Shown: piece after piece, positions 25,293 to 34,556 of the stretch | How the letters are laid out: each line of letters starts with the position of its first letter | Numbering within the stretch: the first letter of the stretch is position 1 | Translations under genes and position numbers: made by a program | Source: Microbacterium trichothecenolyticum | GTDB lineage: Bacteria; Actinomycetota; Actinomycetes; Actinomycetales; Microbacteriaceae | DNA length: 64,000 nt | Assembly (NCBI RefSeq): GCF_000956465.1 | Contig: NZ_JYJA01000034.1 | Coordinates: 62,001-126,000 of the forward strand | Direction of reading: 5' to 3' | The notes under the pieces: generated by a model | What the model was told of the DNA's origin: nothing | Database searches by the model: none | What the model saw: only the letters and a program-made list of their open reading frames with translations

Positions 25293-26310
25293 GCCTCGCC
25301 AGGCCCCGGTTGATCTGCCGCGCCCACAGCGGGCCGCGGTAGAGGAAGGCCGTGTAGCCCTGCACGAGGGTGGCTCCGGCATCCAACCGCTCCTGCACGT
25401 CGGCGGCGGTCTCGACGCCGCCGACGGAGATCACCGCGAAGTGGGCGGGAACCGACTGGCGCAGCAGTCGCAGCACCTCGAGCGCGCGCGCCTTCAGCGG
25501 CGCTCCGGAGAGCCCGCCGTCGCCGGCCGCGGCCACCGTCGCGGGGTCGGTGACGAGCCCGTCGCGGGAGATCGTGGTGTTGGTCGCGATGATCCCGGAC
25601 AGTCCGGCATCCACCGCGAGCTGCGCGATCGCGACGATCTCGTCATCAGGGAGGTCGGGCGCGATCTTCACCAGCAGCGGCGTCGCGCCCGCGGCGTCGC
25701 GCACGGCGTCGAGCAGCGGACGCAGGGTCTCGACGGCCTGCAGCCCGCGCAGCCCCGGCGTGTTCGGCGACGACACGTTCACCACGAGGTAGTCGGCGAG
25801 CGGCGCGAGCAGCGTCGCGCTGCGGACGTAGTCGGCGGTCGCATCCGCGACGTCGACGACCCGGCTCTTGCCGATGTTCACGCCCAGCACCGTGCGGCGC
25901 GAGCGCTTGCGGAGCGTCCGCAGACGCGCGGCCGCGGCCTCCGCGCCGTGGTTGTTGAAGCCCATCCGGTTCACGACGGCGCGGTCCGGGATGAGCCGGA
26001 ACAGCCGCGGGCGCGGGTTGCCGTCCTGCGGGATTGCCGTCACCGTGCCGACCTCGACGTGACCGAAGCCGAGGGCGTGGAGGCCCGAGGCCCCCTTCAC
26101 GTCCTTGTCGAACCCGGCCGCGACACCGAAGGGCGAGTCGAAGGCGAGCCCCAGCGCGGTGGTCCGCAGCTCGGGAGCAGGTCGGGTGATCGCACGCGCG
26201 GCCCAAGAGAACGGTGGAACCCCCAGCATCCGTATCACGGCCATCGCCGAATGGTGGGCGGACTCGGGGTCCATGCGCGACAAGACGGTGCGGAAGAGGA
26301 GGGGATACAT
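25267..26310 (-). CDS. pyrD: Dihydroorotate dehydrogenase (quinone), class 2
   Basis: A 347-residue flavoenzyme of pyrimidine synthesis. Class 2 features are a membrane-associated N-terminal helix (MYPLLFRTVLSRMDPESAHH), NRMGFNNHG, VLGVNIGKS and the catalytic serine in NVSSPNTPGLR. Quinone coupling places it at the inner membrane surface. ATG 26310 is eight bases from TAGCCT, so leaderless translation is plausible; AGGAGGG is directly adjacent to the ATG, too close to act as a ribosome site. Family length about 340-360. Convergent overlap of 26 bp with the DUF3043 gene. Confidence 0.94.
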   Translation of the reverse strand: MYPLLFRTVLSRMDPESAHHSAMAVIRMLGVPPFSWAARAITRPAPELRTTALGLAFDSPFGVAAGFDKDVKGASGLHALGFGHVEVGTVTAIPQDGNPRPRLFRLIPDRAVVNRMGFNNHGAEAAAARLRTLRKRSRRTVLGVNIGKSRVVDVADATADYVRSATLLAPLADYLVVNVSSPNTPGLRGLQAVETLRPLLDAVRDAAGATPLLVKIAPDLPDDEIVAIAQLAVDAGLSGIIATNTTISRDGLVTDPATVAAAGDGGLSGAPLKARALEVLRLLRQSVPAHFAVISVGGVETAADVQERLDAGATLVQGYTAFLYRGPLWARQINRGLARLRPASDRA

Positions 26311-26328
26311 CCCTCCTAGGCTATCCGG

Positions 26329-26820
26329 TCACTCCGTGGCGGCCGTTGCGCTCTCGTCGCGCGCGCGAGCGCGTCCGTGGTCGACCCGAAGCTGCTCGAT
26401 GGCCGTCTCGAAGTCCTCGAGCGAGTCGAACGCCTGGTACACGCTCGCGAACCGGAGGTAGGCGACCTCGTCGAGGTCGCGCAGGGGGCCGAGGATCGCG
26501 AGACCGATCTCGTTCGCGTCCAGCTGCGAGGCGCCGGTCTGGCGGATGCTCTCTTCCACGGTCTGCGCGAGCACCGCGAGGTCGGCGTCGGTCACGGGCC
26601 GCCCCTGGCACGCCTTGCGCACGCCAGACATGACCTTCTCCCGGCTGAAGGGCTCGATCACGCCCGAGCGCTTGATGACGTTGAGGCTCGCGGTCTCGAT
26701 CGTGGTGAAACGACCTCCGCACTGCGGGCACTGACGACGGCGACGGATGCTGAGACCGTCGTCGCTGGTGCGCGAGTCGATGACGCGCGAATCGGCGTGG
26801 CGGCAGAACGGGCAGTGCAT
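26329..26820 (-). CDS. nrdR: Transcriptional repressor NrdR
   Basis: A 163-residue repressor of ribonucleotide reductase genes. An N-terminal zinc ribbon has [17 protein letters not shown] and [12 protein letters not shown], followed by an ATP-cone domain ([19 protein letters not shown]). It binds ATP/dATP and NrdR boxes near nrd genes, which are not in this window. ATG 26820, with TAGGCT nine bases upstream. The C-terminal extension ([15 protein letters not shown]) is low complexity. Confidence 0.95.
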   Translation of the reverse strand: MHCPFCRHADSRVIDSRTSDDGLSIRRRRQCPQCGGRFTTIETASLNVIKRSGVIEPFSREKVMSGVRKACQGRPVTDADLAVLAQTVEESIRQTGASQLDANEIGLAILGPLRDLDEVAYLRFASVYQAFDSLEDFETAIEQLRVDHGRARARDESATAATE

Positions 26821-26851
26821 GGCAGAGACAGCCTACGCCGGGAATCCGGGC

Positions 26852-28153
26852 TCAGTCCTCGAAACGGGCCGTGATGGCCTCGCCGTGGGCGGGGAGCGCC
26901 TCCGCCTCGGCGAGCGTCACGATCGCGGCGTGGACGGCGGCGAGGGCATCGCGGTCGTACTCGATGACCTGCTGCGGGCGCAGGAAGGTGGCGGCGGAGA
27001 GCCCCGCCGAGTAGCGGGCCTGTCCCCCGGTCGGCAGCACGTGGTTGCTGCCGGCGAGGTAGTCGCCGAGGCTCACCGGTGAATCCGCGCCGACGAACAC
27101 GGCGCCGGCGTGAACGAACTCCTCGGGACGCGGGTCGGCGAGGTGCAGCTCGAGGTGCTCCGGCGCATAGGCGTTGCTGAACGCCGTCGCCGCGGCGAGG
27201 TCGTCGACCAGCACGATCGCCGACTGCGGGCCGGCGAGGGCCGCGGCGACGCGCTCGGCGTGACGTGTCGCGGCGGCGCGGGGCGCGATGGCCTCGAGGA
27301 CTCCGGCCGCGAGCTGCTCCGACGTCGTGACGAGGACGGCGGAGGCCTGTTCGTCGTGCTCGGCCTGGCTGATGAGGTCGACCGCGACCAGGCGCGCGTC
27401 GGCGCTGTCGTCGGCGACCACGAGGATCTCGGTGGCCCCCGCCTCGGAATCCGTGCCGACGAGACCCGCCACGGCGCGCTTGGCGGCGGCGACGAAGTTG
27501 TTGCCGGGGCCGGTGACGACGTCGACCGGCTCGAGACCGAGCGACGCCACGCCGTGGGCGAGAGCCCCGATCGCGCCGGCGCCGCCCATCGCGTACACCT
27601 CGGTCACCCCGAGGAGCTTCGCGGCGCCGAGGATGACCGGGTGCACACGGCCGCCGAACGCGCGTTGCGGCGGCGAAGCCAGAGCGATCTCGGACACTCC
27701 CGCGACCTGCGCCGGCACGACGTTCATGACGACGCTCGAGGGGTACACGGCCTTGCCGCCGGGGACGTACAGGCCGACGCGGCGCACCGGCTGCCATCGC
27801 TGCGTCACCCGGGCGCCGGGACCGAGCTGGGTCACCGTCGGCGCAGGGACCTGAGCGGCGGATGCCTCGCGCACGCGCTCGATCGCCTGCTCGAGCGCGG
27901 CGCGCACGGCGGGATCGAGCGTCTCGAGCGCCTCGTCGAGGTGGGCGGCGGGGACGCGGATGTCGTGCCCGGCCACGCCGTCGAAGGTCGACGCCTGCTC
28001 CCTGAGGGCGGTCTCGCCGCGCGCAGCCACGTCGTCCACGATGTGCGCGGCCGTCGCGAGGGCTTCTGTGCGCGCCGCCTCGGCACGGGGAACGGTCGCG
28101 AGCAGTTCCGCGGGCGTGAGCGCACGCCCGCGCAGGTCGATCGTCCGGAGCAT
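26852..28153 (-). CDS. hisD: Histidinol dehydrogenase
   Basis: A 433-residue zinc enzyme catalysing the last two steps of histidine synthesis. It has the conserved VYAMGGAGAIGALAHG, DVVTGPGNNFVAAAKRAV, GATEILVVADDSADARLVA, AEHDEQASAVLV and YAPEHLELHLADP. ATG 28153 lies six bases after TACCGT, suggesting leaderless translation. It is upstream of nrdR and pyrD in the same direction, spaced 31 bases from nrdR. No other his genes are in the window. Confidence 0.95.
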   Translation of the reverse strand: MLRTIDLRGRALTPAELLATVPRAEAARTEALATAAHIVDDVAARGETALREQASTFDGVAGHDIRVPAAHLDEALETLDPAVRAALEQAIERVREASAAQVPAPTVTQLGPGARVTQRWQPVRRVGLYVPGGKAVYPSSVVMNVVPAQVAGVSEIALASPPQRAFGGRVHPVILGAAKLLGVTEVYAMGGAGAIGALAHGVASLGLEPVDVVTGPGNNFVAAAKRAVAGLVGTDSEAGATEILVVADDSADARLVAVDLISQAEHDEQASAVLVTTSEQLAAGVLEAIAPRAAATRHAERVAAALAGPQSAIVLVDDLAAATAFSNAYAPEHLELHLADPRPEEFVHAGAVFVGADSPVSLGDYLAGSNHVLPTGGQARYSAGLSAATFLRPQQVIEYDRDALAAVHAAIVTLAEAEALPAHGEAITARFED

Positions 28154-28183
28154 CCTTCTACGGTATCGCGAGGCGGATCGGAG

Positions 28184-29194
28184 TCAGCCGCGCGTGACGC
28201 CCGAGACGTCGTGCAGGTAGCCGATGCGGCCGTCCTCGTGGCGCACCACGAACACCTCGCCGCGGTCCTCGATGACGAGAGCCCATGCGCTCGGGCCGAT
28301 GCGGAACACGGGGATGCCGATCTCGTCCACGATGTCGCGCTCCTCGGGCACGAGCGCCCAGAAGGCCTGGTGCTGCGGCGCCGTCGCCGCGGCGGGTTCC
28401 ACGGTGGACGTGGGGTTCTCGACGTGCTCGAAGGACTCCCGCGCCTGAGCGGGCTCGATCGGGGCCGGCGCGACCTGCTCCTCGACCGTCGGGGCGTCCT
28501 GCTCGTCGATCGGGATCACCGTCGTGGCGAAGTCGTCGTTCGCCGCGGCTTCAGGCGTCGCGGTGGAGCCGGTGTCGGCGGGCGCGTAGGGCGTGTATTC
28601 CGCCTCTGCCTCGGCGGCGGGCTCGGGGCGCACGGGCGCTGGGCGCGGCGACACGGGCCGCACCGGACGGGCGCTGCGGTGCGCCGGGACCTCGGGGCGC
28701 CCCTGGAAGTCCTGCGCGAACGGGCCGATGAACGGCGCGGCGACCGTGAGCACGACGCCGGCGAGCATGAGGAAGAACTCCACCCACACGACCCAGGAGG
28801 CGAGGAAGATCTGCCCCACCGACAGGCGGACGAACGAGTTCCACAGCAGGCTCAGCCAGAGCACGCTGGCGACGGAGAACGCGACCGACGCGAACTGGTC
28901 GATGCCGAGGGAGCCGACGCGGCGGATGCCCTGCGGTGACAGACGGCGCAGCACGATGAGGAACACCGCGATGGTCGGCACGCCGATCATGAGGATCCAG
29001 TCGATGCCGCCGGTCCAGACCGACGGCGCCGACTCGAATGGGCCGTAGATCGGGAAGAACGACACGACGAACGCGACGATCCACGTTCCCGCGAGGGCGA
29101 CCTCGCGGATGGAGAACGGCCCGACACCGTACTGCGGCGGCTCTTCGGTCGCGACCGCCTCGTCGATGCTGGCGTCCTGCTTCTCGTCCGTCAC
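28184..29194 (-). CDS. Multi-helix membrane protein with long charged linker, function unknown
   Basis: A 336-residue protein. A hydrophilic N-terminus precedes four membrane segments (around 30-48, 66-83, 100-118 and 130-152), then a linker of about 100 residues rich in Pro, Glu and Ala. The final 60 residues are a compact globular-looking domain with RDIVDEIGIPVFRIGPSAWA and VVRHEDGRIGYLHDV. I do not recognise the family. Start GTG 29194 is preceded by GGAAGGAACGAAC. It sits between hisD and dnaE. Confidence 0.7.
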   Translation of the reverse strand: MTDEKQDASIDEAVATEEPPQYGVGPFSIREVALAGTWIVAFVVSFFPIYGPFESAPSVWTGGIDWILMIGVPTIAVFLIVLRRLSPQGIRRVGSLGIDQFASVAFSVASVLWLSLLWNSFVRLSVGQIFLASWVVWVEFFLMLAGVVLTVAAPFIGPFAQDFQGRPEVPAHRSARPVRPVSPRPAPVRPEPAAEAEAEYTPYAPADTGSTATPEAAANDDFATTVIPIDEQDAPTVEEQVAPAPIEPAQARESFEHVENPTSTVEPAAATAPQHQAFWALVPEERDIVDEIGIPVFRIGPSAWALVIEDRGEVFVVRHEDGRIGYLHDVSGVTRG

Positions 29195-29315
29195 GTTCGT
29201 TCCTTCCGGCGGGCTCCCGAGGCCCGCGTCGACCCGATATTACCTACGGCGCATGAGACGCCGATGAGACGGCGCGACGTGCGGCGACATCCGCCGACGC
29301 ACGCGCGCCCGCTTG

Positions 29316-32300
29316 TCATCCGAGACACTGCGGCCCGAGGAGACCCTTGAGCTCGCCGTACAGGTCCGGGGTGATCCGTACGGTGTGCGGCACCTCGAAC
29401 ACCTTGGCCACCGTGCCGCTGTGGAGCTTGACCGACACCTCGGTCTCGCCCGCGTGGCGGTTCAGGGTCTGCAGGAGCTCGCCGACGAGCGCCTCGCTCG
29501 CACGCCGCTCTGGAATGATCAGCACCAGTGCGCTCGACTCGTCCATGCTGCCGAGATCCGGCGAGAACGCGGACTGCGCGTGGAGGTTCATGCCGTCGTC
29601 GCGCCGCGACACGCGGCCGCGCACAACGAGGATCGAGTCGGCCTGCAGCATGTGCTGGAACTCGGTGTAGGTCTTGCCCATGAACATGACCGTGATCTCG
29701 CCGTCGAAGTCCTCGACGGTGATCATGCCGTAGGGATTGCCGCTCTGCTTGGCCACGCGATGCTGCACGCTCGTGACGAGGCCGGCGATCGTCACCTGAT
29801 CGCCGTCGCCCACGTCCTCCGAGGCCAGCAGGTCGTGGATGCTCGTCGATGCGTGCTTCGCGAGCGGGATCTCGAGGCCGGCCAGCGGGTGGTCCGACAC
29901 GTAGAGCCCCAGCATCTCGCGCTCGAAAGCGAGCTTGTCCTTCTTGGTCCACTCGGGCCGCTCGGGCACCTTGGCCGCCTGCTGAGGCTCGTCGTCCCCC
30001 CAGAGCGAGTCGAAGTCGAAGCCGACCTCGCCGTTGGCCTCGCGGCGCTTGTCGAGCACGGCGGCCTCGGTCGCATCCTCATGGATCTCCATGAGTGCGC
30101 GCCGCGTCGACCCCATCGTGTCGAACGCGCCGGCCTTGATCAGCGACTCGACCGTCCGCTTGTTCGCCACATGCACGGGCACCTTTGAGAGGAAGTCATG
30201 GAAGCTCGAATAGGTCGCGTCGGCCCGGGCGGCGACGATGCCCTCGACGACGTTCGCGCCGACGTTGCGCACCGCGCCGAGGCCGAATCTGATGTCTTCG
30301 CCGACGGCCGCGAAGTACCGGATCGACTGCCCGACGTCGGGCGGCAGCACCTTGATGCCCATGCGGCGGCACTCGTTGAGGTAGACCGCCATCTTGTCCT
30401 TCGAGTCACCGACGCTGGTGAGGAGCGCAGCCATGTACTCGGCCGGATAGTGGGCCTTGAGGTACGCCGTCCAGTACGAGACGAGTCCGTACGCGGCGGA
30501 GTGCGCCTTGTTGAAGGCGTAGTCCGAGAACGGCAGCAGGATGTCCCACAGCGCCTGCACCGCGGCATCGCCGAAGCCGCGCTCCTTCATGCCGCCGGAG
30601 AAGCCCTCGTACTGCTTGTCGAGCTCGGACTTCTTCTTCTTGCCCATCGCGCGCCGCAGGATGTCTGCTTGTCCGAGGGAGAAGCCGGCCACCTTCTGAG
30701 CGATGGCCATGACCTGCTCCTGATAGATGATCAGGCCATAGGTCGTGTCGAGGATGTCCTTCAGCGGCTCCTCGAGCTCGGGGTGGATCGGCGTGATGTC
30801 CTGCAGCCCGTTCTTGCGCAGCGCGTAGTTGGTGTGCGAGTTCGCGCCCATCGGACCCGGGCGGTACAGCGCGATGACGGCCGAGATGTCCTCGAAGTTG
30901 TCGGGCTTCATCAGCCGCAGGAGAGAGCGCATCGGCCCGCCGTCGAGCTGGAAGACGCCCAGCGTGTCGCCACGGGTCAGCAGGTCGTAGGCGGGGCGGT
31001 CGTCGAGGGTCAGGTGCTCGAGGTCGAGCTCCTCGCCACGGTTGAGACGGATGTTGTCGAGCGCGTCCGAGATGATCGTGAGGTTGCGAAGCCCCAGGAA
31101 GTCCATCTTGATGAGCCCGAGGGTCTCGCAGGACGGGTAGTCGAACTGCGTGACGATCTGACCGTCCTGCTCGCGGCGCATGATCGGGATGATGTCGAGC
31201 AACGGCTCCGACGACATGATCACACCTGCGGCGTGCACGCCCCACTGCCGCTTCAGTCCCTCGAGTCCGAGCGCACGGTCGAAGACCGTCTTCGCCTCGG
31301 GATCGGTCTCGATCAGCGTGCGGAACTCGACAGCCTCCTTGTAGCGCGGATGCTGCGGGTCGAACATGCCGTCCAGCGGCATGTCCTTGCCCATCACGGG
31401 CGGGGGCATCGCCTTGGTCAGCCGCTCCCCCATGCTGAAGGGGAAGCCGAGCACGCGCCCCGCGTCCTTCAGCGCCTGCTTCGACTTGATGGTGCCGTAC
31501 GTGACGATCTGCGCGACGCGCTCGGAGCCGTACTTCTCGGTGACGTAGTCGATCACCTCGCCGCGGCGGCGATCGTCGAAGTCGACGTCGAAGTCGGGCA
31601 TCGAGACGCGGTCGGGGTTGAGGAACCGCTCGAAGATGAGGCCGTGCTCGAGGGGGTCGAGGTCGGTGATCTTCATCGCGTAGGCCACCATCGAGCCCGC
31701 GCCGGAGCCGCGGCCGGGACCGACGCGGATGCCGTGGTCCTTCGCCCAGTTGATGAAGTCGGCGACCACCAGGAAGTAGCCGGGGAAGCCCATCTGCAGG
31801 ATGATGCCGGTCTCGTACTCGGCCTGCTTGCGGACCTTGTCGGGGATGCCCCCCGGGTACCGGTGATGAAGGCCCCGCTCGACCTCCTTGATGAGCCAGC
31901 TGTCTTCAGTCTCGCCGTCGGGCACGGGGAAGCGGGGCATGTAGTTCGCCGAGGTGTTGAACTCGACCTTGCAGCGCTCGGCGATCAGCAGCGTGTTGTC
32001 GCACGCCTCGGGGTGGTCGCGGAACAGCTGCCGCATCTCCTGTGCGGGCTTGATGTAGTACCCGTCGCCGTCGAACTTGAACCGGTTCGGGTCGTCGAGG
32101 GTCGACCCCGACTGCACGCAGAGCAGCGCTGCGTGCGCGTCGGCCTCGTGCTGGTGGGTGTAGTGCGAGTCGTTGGTGGCGACCAGCGGGATGTCGAGGT
32201 CCTTCGCGAGCCGCAGCAGATCGCTCATGATCCGTCGCTCGATCGACAGGCCGTGGTCCATGATCTCGGCGAAGTAGTTCTCCTTGCCGAAGATGTCCTG

Positions 32301-32834
32301 GAACTCGGCCGCCGCCGCGCGCGCCGCGTCGTACTGGCCGAGACGCAGGCGCGTCTGCACCTCGCCGGACGGGCAGCCGGTCGTCGCGATGAGCCCCTTG
32401 CCGTACGTCTGGAGGAGCTCGCGGTCCATGCGCGGCTTGAAGTAGTAGCCCTCCATGCTCGACAGCGAGCTCAGCCGGAACAGGTTGTGCATGCCCTCGG
32501 TGGTCTCGCTCCACAGCGTGGTGTGCGTGTAGGCACCGGAGCCGGAGACGTCGTCGCTCTTCTGCTCGGGCGTGCCCCACGCCACGCGCGACTTGTCGCT
32601 GCGGTGGGTACCGGGCGTGACGTACGCCTCGAGTCCGATGATCGGGTTGATGCCGGCGGCCTGGGCCGCGCGGTAGAACTCGAACGCGGCGAACGTGTTG
32701 CCGTGGTCGGTGACGGCGATCGCCGGCATGCCGTACTCGGCCGCCGCCTGCGTCATCGCCCCGATCTTGGCCGCTCCGTCGAGCATCGAGTACTCGCTGT
32801 GCACGTGCAGATGGACGAAGGAATCGGATGCCAC
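29316..32834 (-). CDS. dnaE: DNA polymerase III alpha subunit
   Basis: A 1172-residue replicative polymerase, typical actinobacterial DnaE1 length. The N-terminal PHP domain has FVHLHVHSEYSMLDG and VTDHGNTFA with metal-ligand histidines likely intact, which provides proofreading in actinobacteria. The palm carries SMPDFDVDFDD (catalytic aspartates), the fingers RRAMGKKKKSELDK, a beta-binding region and C-terminal OB/tau parts. GTG 32834 is preceded by TAGACT and six bases, so the transcript is probably leaderless. Upstream is the DinB gene in the same direction. Confidence 0.96.
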   Translation of the reverse strand: MASDSFVHLHVHSEYSMLDGAAKIGAMTQAAAEYGMPAIAVTDHGNTFAAFEFYRAAQAAGINPIIGLEAYVTPGTHRSDKSRVAWGTPEQKSDDVSGSGAYTHTTLWSETTEGMHNLFRLSSLSSMEGYYFKPRMDRELLQTYGKGLIATTGCPSGEVQTRLRLGQYDAARAAAAEFQDIFGKENYFAEIMDHGLSIERRIMSDLLRLAKDLDIPLVATNDSHYTHQHEADAHAALLCVQSGSTLDDPNRFKFDGDGYYIKPAQEMRQLFRDHPEACDNTLLIAERCKVEFNTSANYMPRFPVPDGETEDSWLIKEVERGLHHRYPGGIPDKVRKQAEYETGIILQMGFPGYFLVVADFINWAKDHGIRVGPGRGSGAGSMVAYAMKITDLDPLEHGLIFERFLNPDRVSMPDFDVDFDDRRRGEVIDYVTEKYGSERVAQIVTYGTIKSKQALKDAGRVLGFPFSMGERLTKAMPPPVMGKDMPLDGMFDPQHPRYKEAVEFRTLIETDPEAKTVFDRALGLEGLKRQWGVHAAGVIMSSEPLLDIIPIMRREQDGQIVTQFDYPSCETLGLIKMDFLGLRNLTIISDALDNIRLNRGEELDLEHLTLDDRPAYDLLTRGDTLGVFQLDGGPMRSLLRLMKPDNFEDISAVIALYRPGPMGANSHTNYALRKNGLQDITPIHPELEEPLKDILDTTYGLIIYQEQVMAIAQKVAGFSLGQADILRRAMGKKKKSELDKQYEGFSGGMKERGFGDAAVQALWDILLPFSDYAFNKAHSAAYGLVSYWTAYLKAHYPAEYMAALLTSVGDSKDKMAVYLNECRRMGIKVLPPDVGQSIRYFAAVGEDIRFGLGAVRNVGANVVEGIVAARADATYSSFHDFLSKVPVHVANKRTVESLIKAGAFDTMGSTRRALMEIHEDATEAAVLDKRREANGEVGFDFDSLWGDDEPQQAAKVPERPEWTKKDKLAFEREMLGLYVSDHPLAGLEIPLAKHASTSIHDLLASEDVGDGDQVTIAGLVTSVQHRVAKQSGNPYGMITVEDFDGEITVMFMGKTYTEFQHMLQADSILVVRGRVSRRDDGMNLHAQSAFSPDLGSMDESSALVLIIPERRASEALVGELLQTLNRHAGETEVSVKLHSGTVAKVFEVPHTVRITPDLYGELKGLLGPQCLG

Positions 32835-32909
32835 GCATCGAGTCTAGGTTCGGCCGCCGACACCGGCGGCGGCATCCGTCGTGAGTCGCGGACTCCTGCC
32901 ACGAGGTCT

Positions 32910-32934
32910 CTTCACCCTCGACTCGAGGGTGAAG
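32910..32934. terminator. Perfect 25-base palindrome after DinB gene
   Basis: CTTCACCCTCGA-C-TCGAGGGTGAAG at 32910-32934 has 12 perfect pairs. It lies ten bases past the DinB stop (minus), so a terminator is likely, although no U-tract follows. The length and symmetry also resemble MerR-family operator dyads; no MerR gene is adjacent. Confidence 0.5.
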
Positions 32935-32943
32935 GTCAGGGTC

Positions 32944-33393
32944 TCAGAACTCCTCGTCGAGGGCGTACTGGCGCTGCCATGACTCGGGCCGTTCGATCCC
33001 GAGGCCGTACAGGTAGCGGATGAGCTGTCCGTGGTGCTGCGTCTCGTGCTCGAGCAGCGCAAGCGCATATGTGAGGGATGCCTCGTCCTCGGCGTCCAGC
33101 CCCGCGATCCAGTCATCGACATCCGATGAGGTCTGCGCCAGCGCAGCGCGGAGAGCCGCGGCATCCGTCGTCTCGTCCGCCGTGACCGGGCTCGTGAAAC
33201 CCTGCCACTCCCCCGCCCGCGCGGCACGCGGGTAACTCTCGCGCGCCCCGAGGACGCACCAGAGCTGATGCCCCACCGTGTCGGACGGGAGGTCCGCCAG
33301 GTGCGAGCCCAGCTGCTCCGGCGAGACCGCATCGACGAAGTCGAGGTAGAGGGAGTTCGCACGGGTGAAGCGGTGGCGCAGGAGTTCGTTCAC
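32944..33393 (-). CDS. DinB-like (four-helix metal-binding) family protein
   Basis: A 149-residue protein of the DinB/YfiT superfamily. The conserved histidine segments are VGHQLWCVLGARESY near residue 40 and ALLEHETQHHGQLIRYLYGL near the C-terminus. These bind a divalent metal; family members act as thiol-dependent transferases or have unknown roles. GTG 33393 is six bases downstream of TAGCGT, so leaderless. It is followed by a palindrome and dnaE. Confidence 0.82.
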   Translation of the reverse strand: MNELLRHRFTRANSLYLDFVDAVSPEQLGSHLADLPSDTVGHQLWCVLGARESYPRAARAGEWQGFTSPVTADETTDAAALRAALAQTSSDVDDWIAGLDAEDEASLTYALALLEHETQHHGQLIRYLYGLGIERPESWQRQYALDEEF

Positions 33394-33402
33394 GCGTCCA
33401 CG

Positions 33403-33972
33403 CTAGAGCTCGAGGCGCATGAGGACGCGGGGAAACCCCGACAGCACCGACTCTGTGTCGGCGGCCTTCACGAACCCGGCCTTCTCGAACAGGCGGCGCG
33501 TGCCGACGTACGCCATCGTCAGATCGACCTTCTCACCGACGTTGTCGACGGGGTAGCCCTCGAGCACAGGGGCGCCCTGGTCGCGTGCGAACTCGACGGC
33601 ACCGTCGATGAGAGCGTGCATGACGCCCTTCTTGCGATGCCCCGGCCGCACCCGGAAGCACCAGAGCGACCACACGTCCTGCTCATCGACGTGCGGGATC
33701 TTGCGGAACGTCGCGAAGTGCGTCCGCGTGCGCGGCGCCACCGCGGCCCACCCGACGACCTCGTCGCCGTCGTACGCGAGAACGCCGATCGGACCCTCTT
33801 CGTCGATGAGCCGGCGCACGCGCTCTCCGCGCTCCGGTCCTTTCAGTGCGAGGTTCTCCTTCGAGGGGATGCGGTAGCTGAGACAGAAGCACACATTGGA
33901 CACCGGGTTCTTCGGGCCCACCATCGTCGCGACGTCTTCGTAGACCATCGCGGGTCTCACCTCGATCGACAT
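33403..33972 (-). CDS. GNAT family N-acetyltransferase
   Basis: A 189-residue acyltransferase. A GNAT fold is supported by VLAYDGDEVVGWAAVAP, a central VWSLWCFRVRPGHRKKGVMH (acetyl-CoA pyrophosphate-binding loop RPGHRKKG) and the C-terminal LFEKAGFV. I chose ATG 33972; the longer in-frame start would add residues unlike the family. It precedes the DinB gene by nine bases. The acceptor is unknown. Confidence 0.88.
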   Translation of the reverse strand: MSIEVRPAMVYEDVATMVGPKNPVSNVCFCLSYRIPSKENLALKGPERGERVRRLIDEEGPIGVLAYDGDEVVGWAAVAPRTRTHFATFRKIPHVDEQDVWSLWCFRVRPGHRKKGVMHALIDGAVEFARDQGAPVLEGYPVDNVGEKVDLTMAYVGTRRLFEKAGFVKAADTESVLSGFPRVLMRLEL

Positions 33973-34052
33973 GGCGACACTCTGCCCGAGGCATCCGACA
34001 TCGTCCAGGCGCAGTTGCGATCGGGACCCGGCGCGCCGCATAGGGTGTGAGC

Positions 34053-34529
34053 ATGCCCACCCCGGACTTCATCCTCGAGCTGCGTGAGAAGGTCGGCACG
34101 CACCCGCTGTCCCTGTCGGGCGTGACCGCGGTCGTGATCCGCGACGGCGCGGTGCTGCTGGGCCGTCGCAGCGACAACGGCTGGCTCACGCCGATCACGG
34201 GAATCGTCGACCCGGGCGAAGAGCCCGCAGACGCAGCTGTGCGCGAGACGCGCGAGGAGGCCGGTGTCGTCTGCCGCGTCGAGCGACTTGCCTGGGTGCA
34301 CCAGATCCCGCGCATCGTCTACGGCAACGGCGATCAGGCGGACTACCTCGACCTCACGTTCCGGTGCGCGTGGGTGTCGGGCGAGCCGTACCCCGCCGAC
34401 GGCGAGATGACCGAAGTCGGGTGGTTCGACCTCCACGCGCTGCCCGCCGAGATCGATGCCGACATGCGTCGGCGGATCGACTCCGCGCTCCTCGGCGACG
34501 GGGCCGCGCGCTTCGAGGGCGGACGCTGA
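34053..34529 (+). CDS. NUDIX hydrolase
   Basis: A 158-residue hydrolase with a complete NUDIX box, GIVDPGEEPADAAVRETREEAGV, at about residues 51-73 (all G5E7REUEEGU positions match). It probably hydrolyses a nucleoside diphosphate-linked substrate. ATG 34053 is six bases after TAGGGT (34041-34046), so leaderless initiation is likely; an in-frame GTG two codons earlier is an alternative. It is convergent with rluD. Confidence 0.9.
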   Translation: MPTPDFILELREKVGTHPLSLSGVTAVVIRDGAVLLGRRSDNGWLTPITGIVDPGEEPADAAVRETREEAGVVCRVERLAWVHQIPRIVYGNGDQADYLDLTFRCAWVSGEPYPADGEMTEVGWFDLHALPAEIDADMRRRIDSALLGDGAARFEGGR

Positions 34530-34556
34530 GCGCTCGCGCAGCCGGGCACGGCGGGA

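Noticed and set aside
30198..33023. 940-codon plus-strand frame opposite dnaE
   Set aside because: Antisense of dnaE; composition is typical of a shadow frame and contains no recognisable domain.
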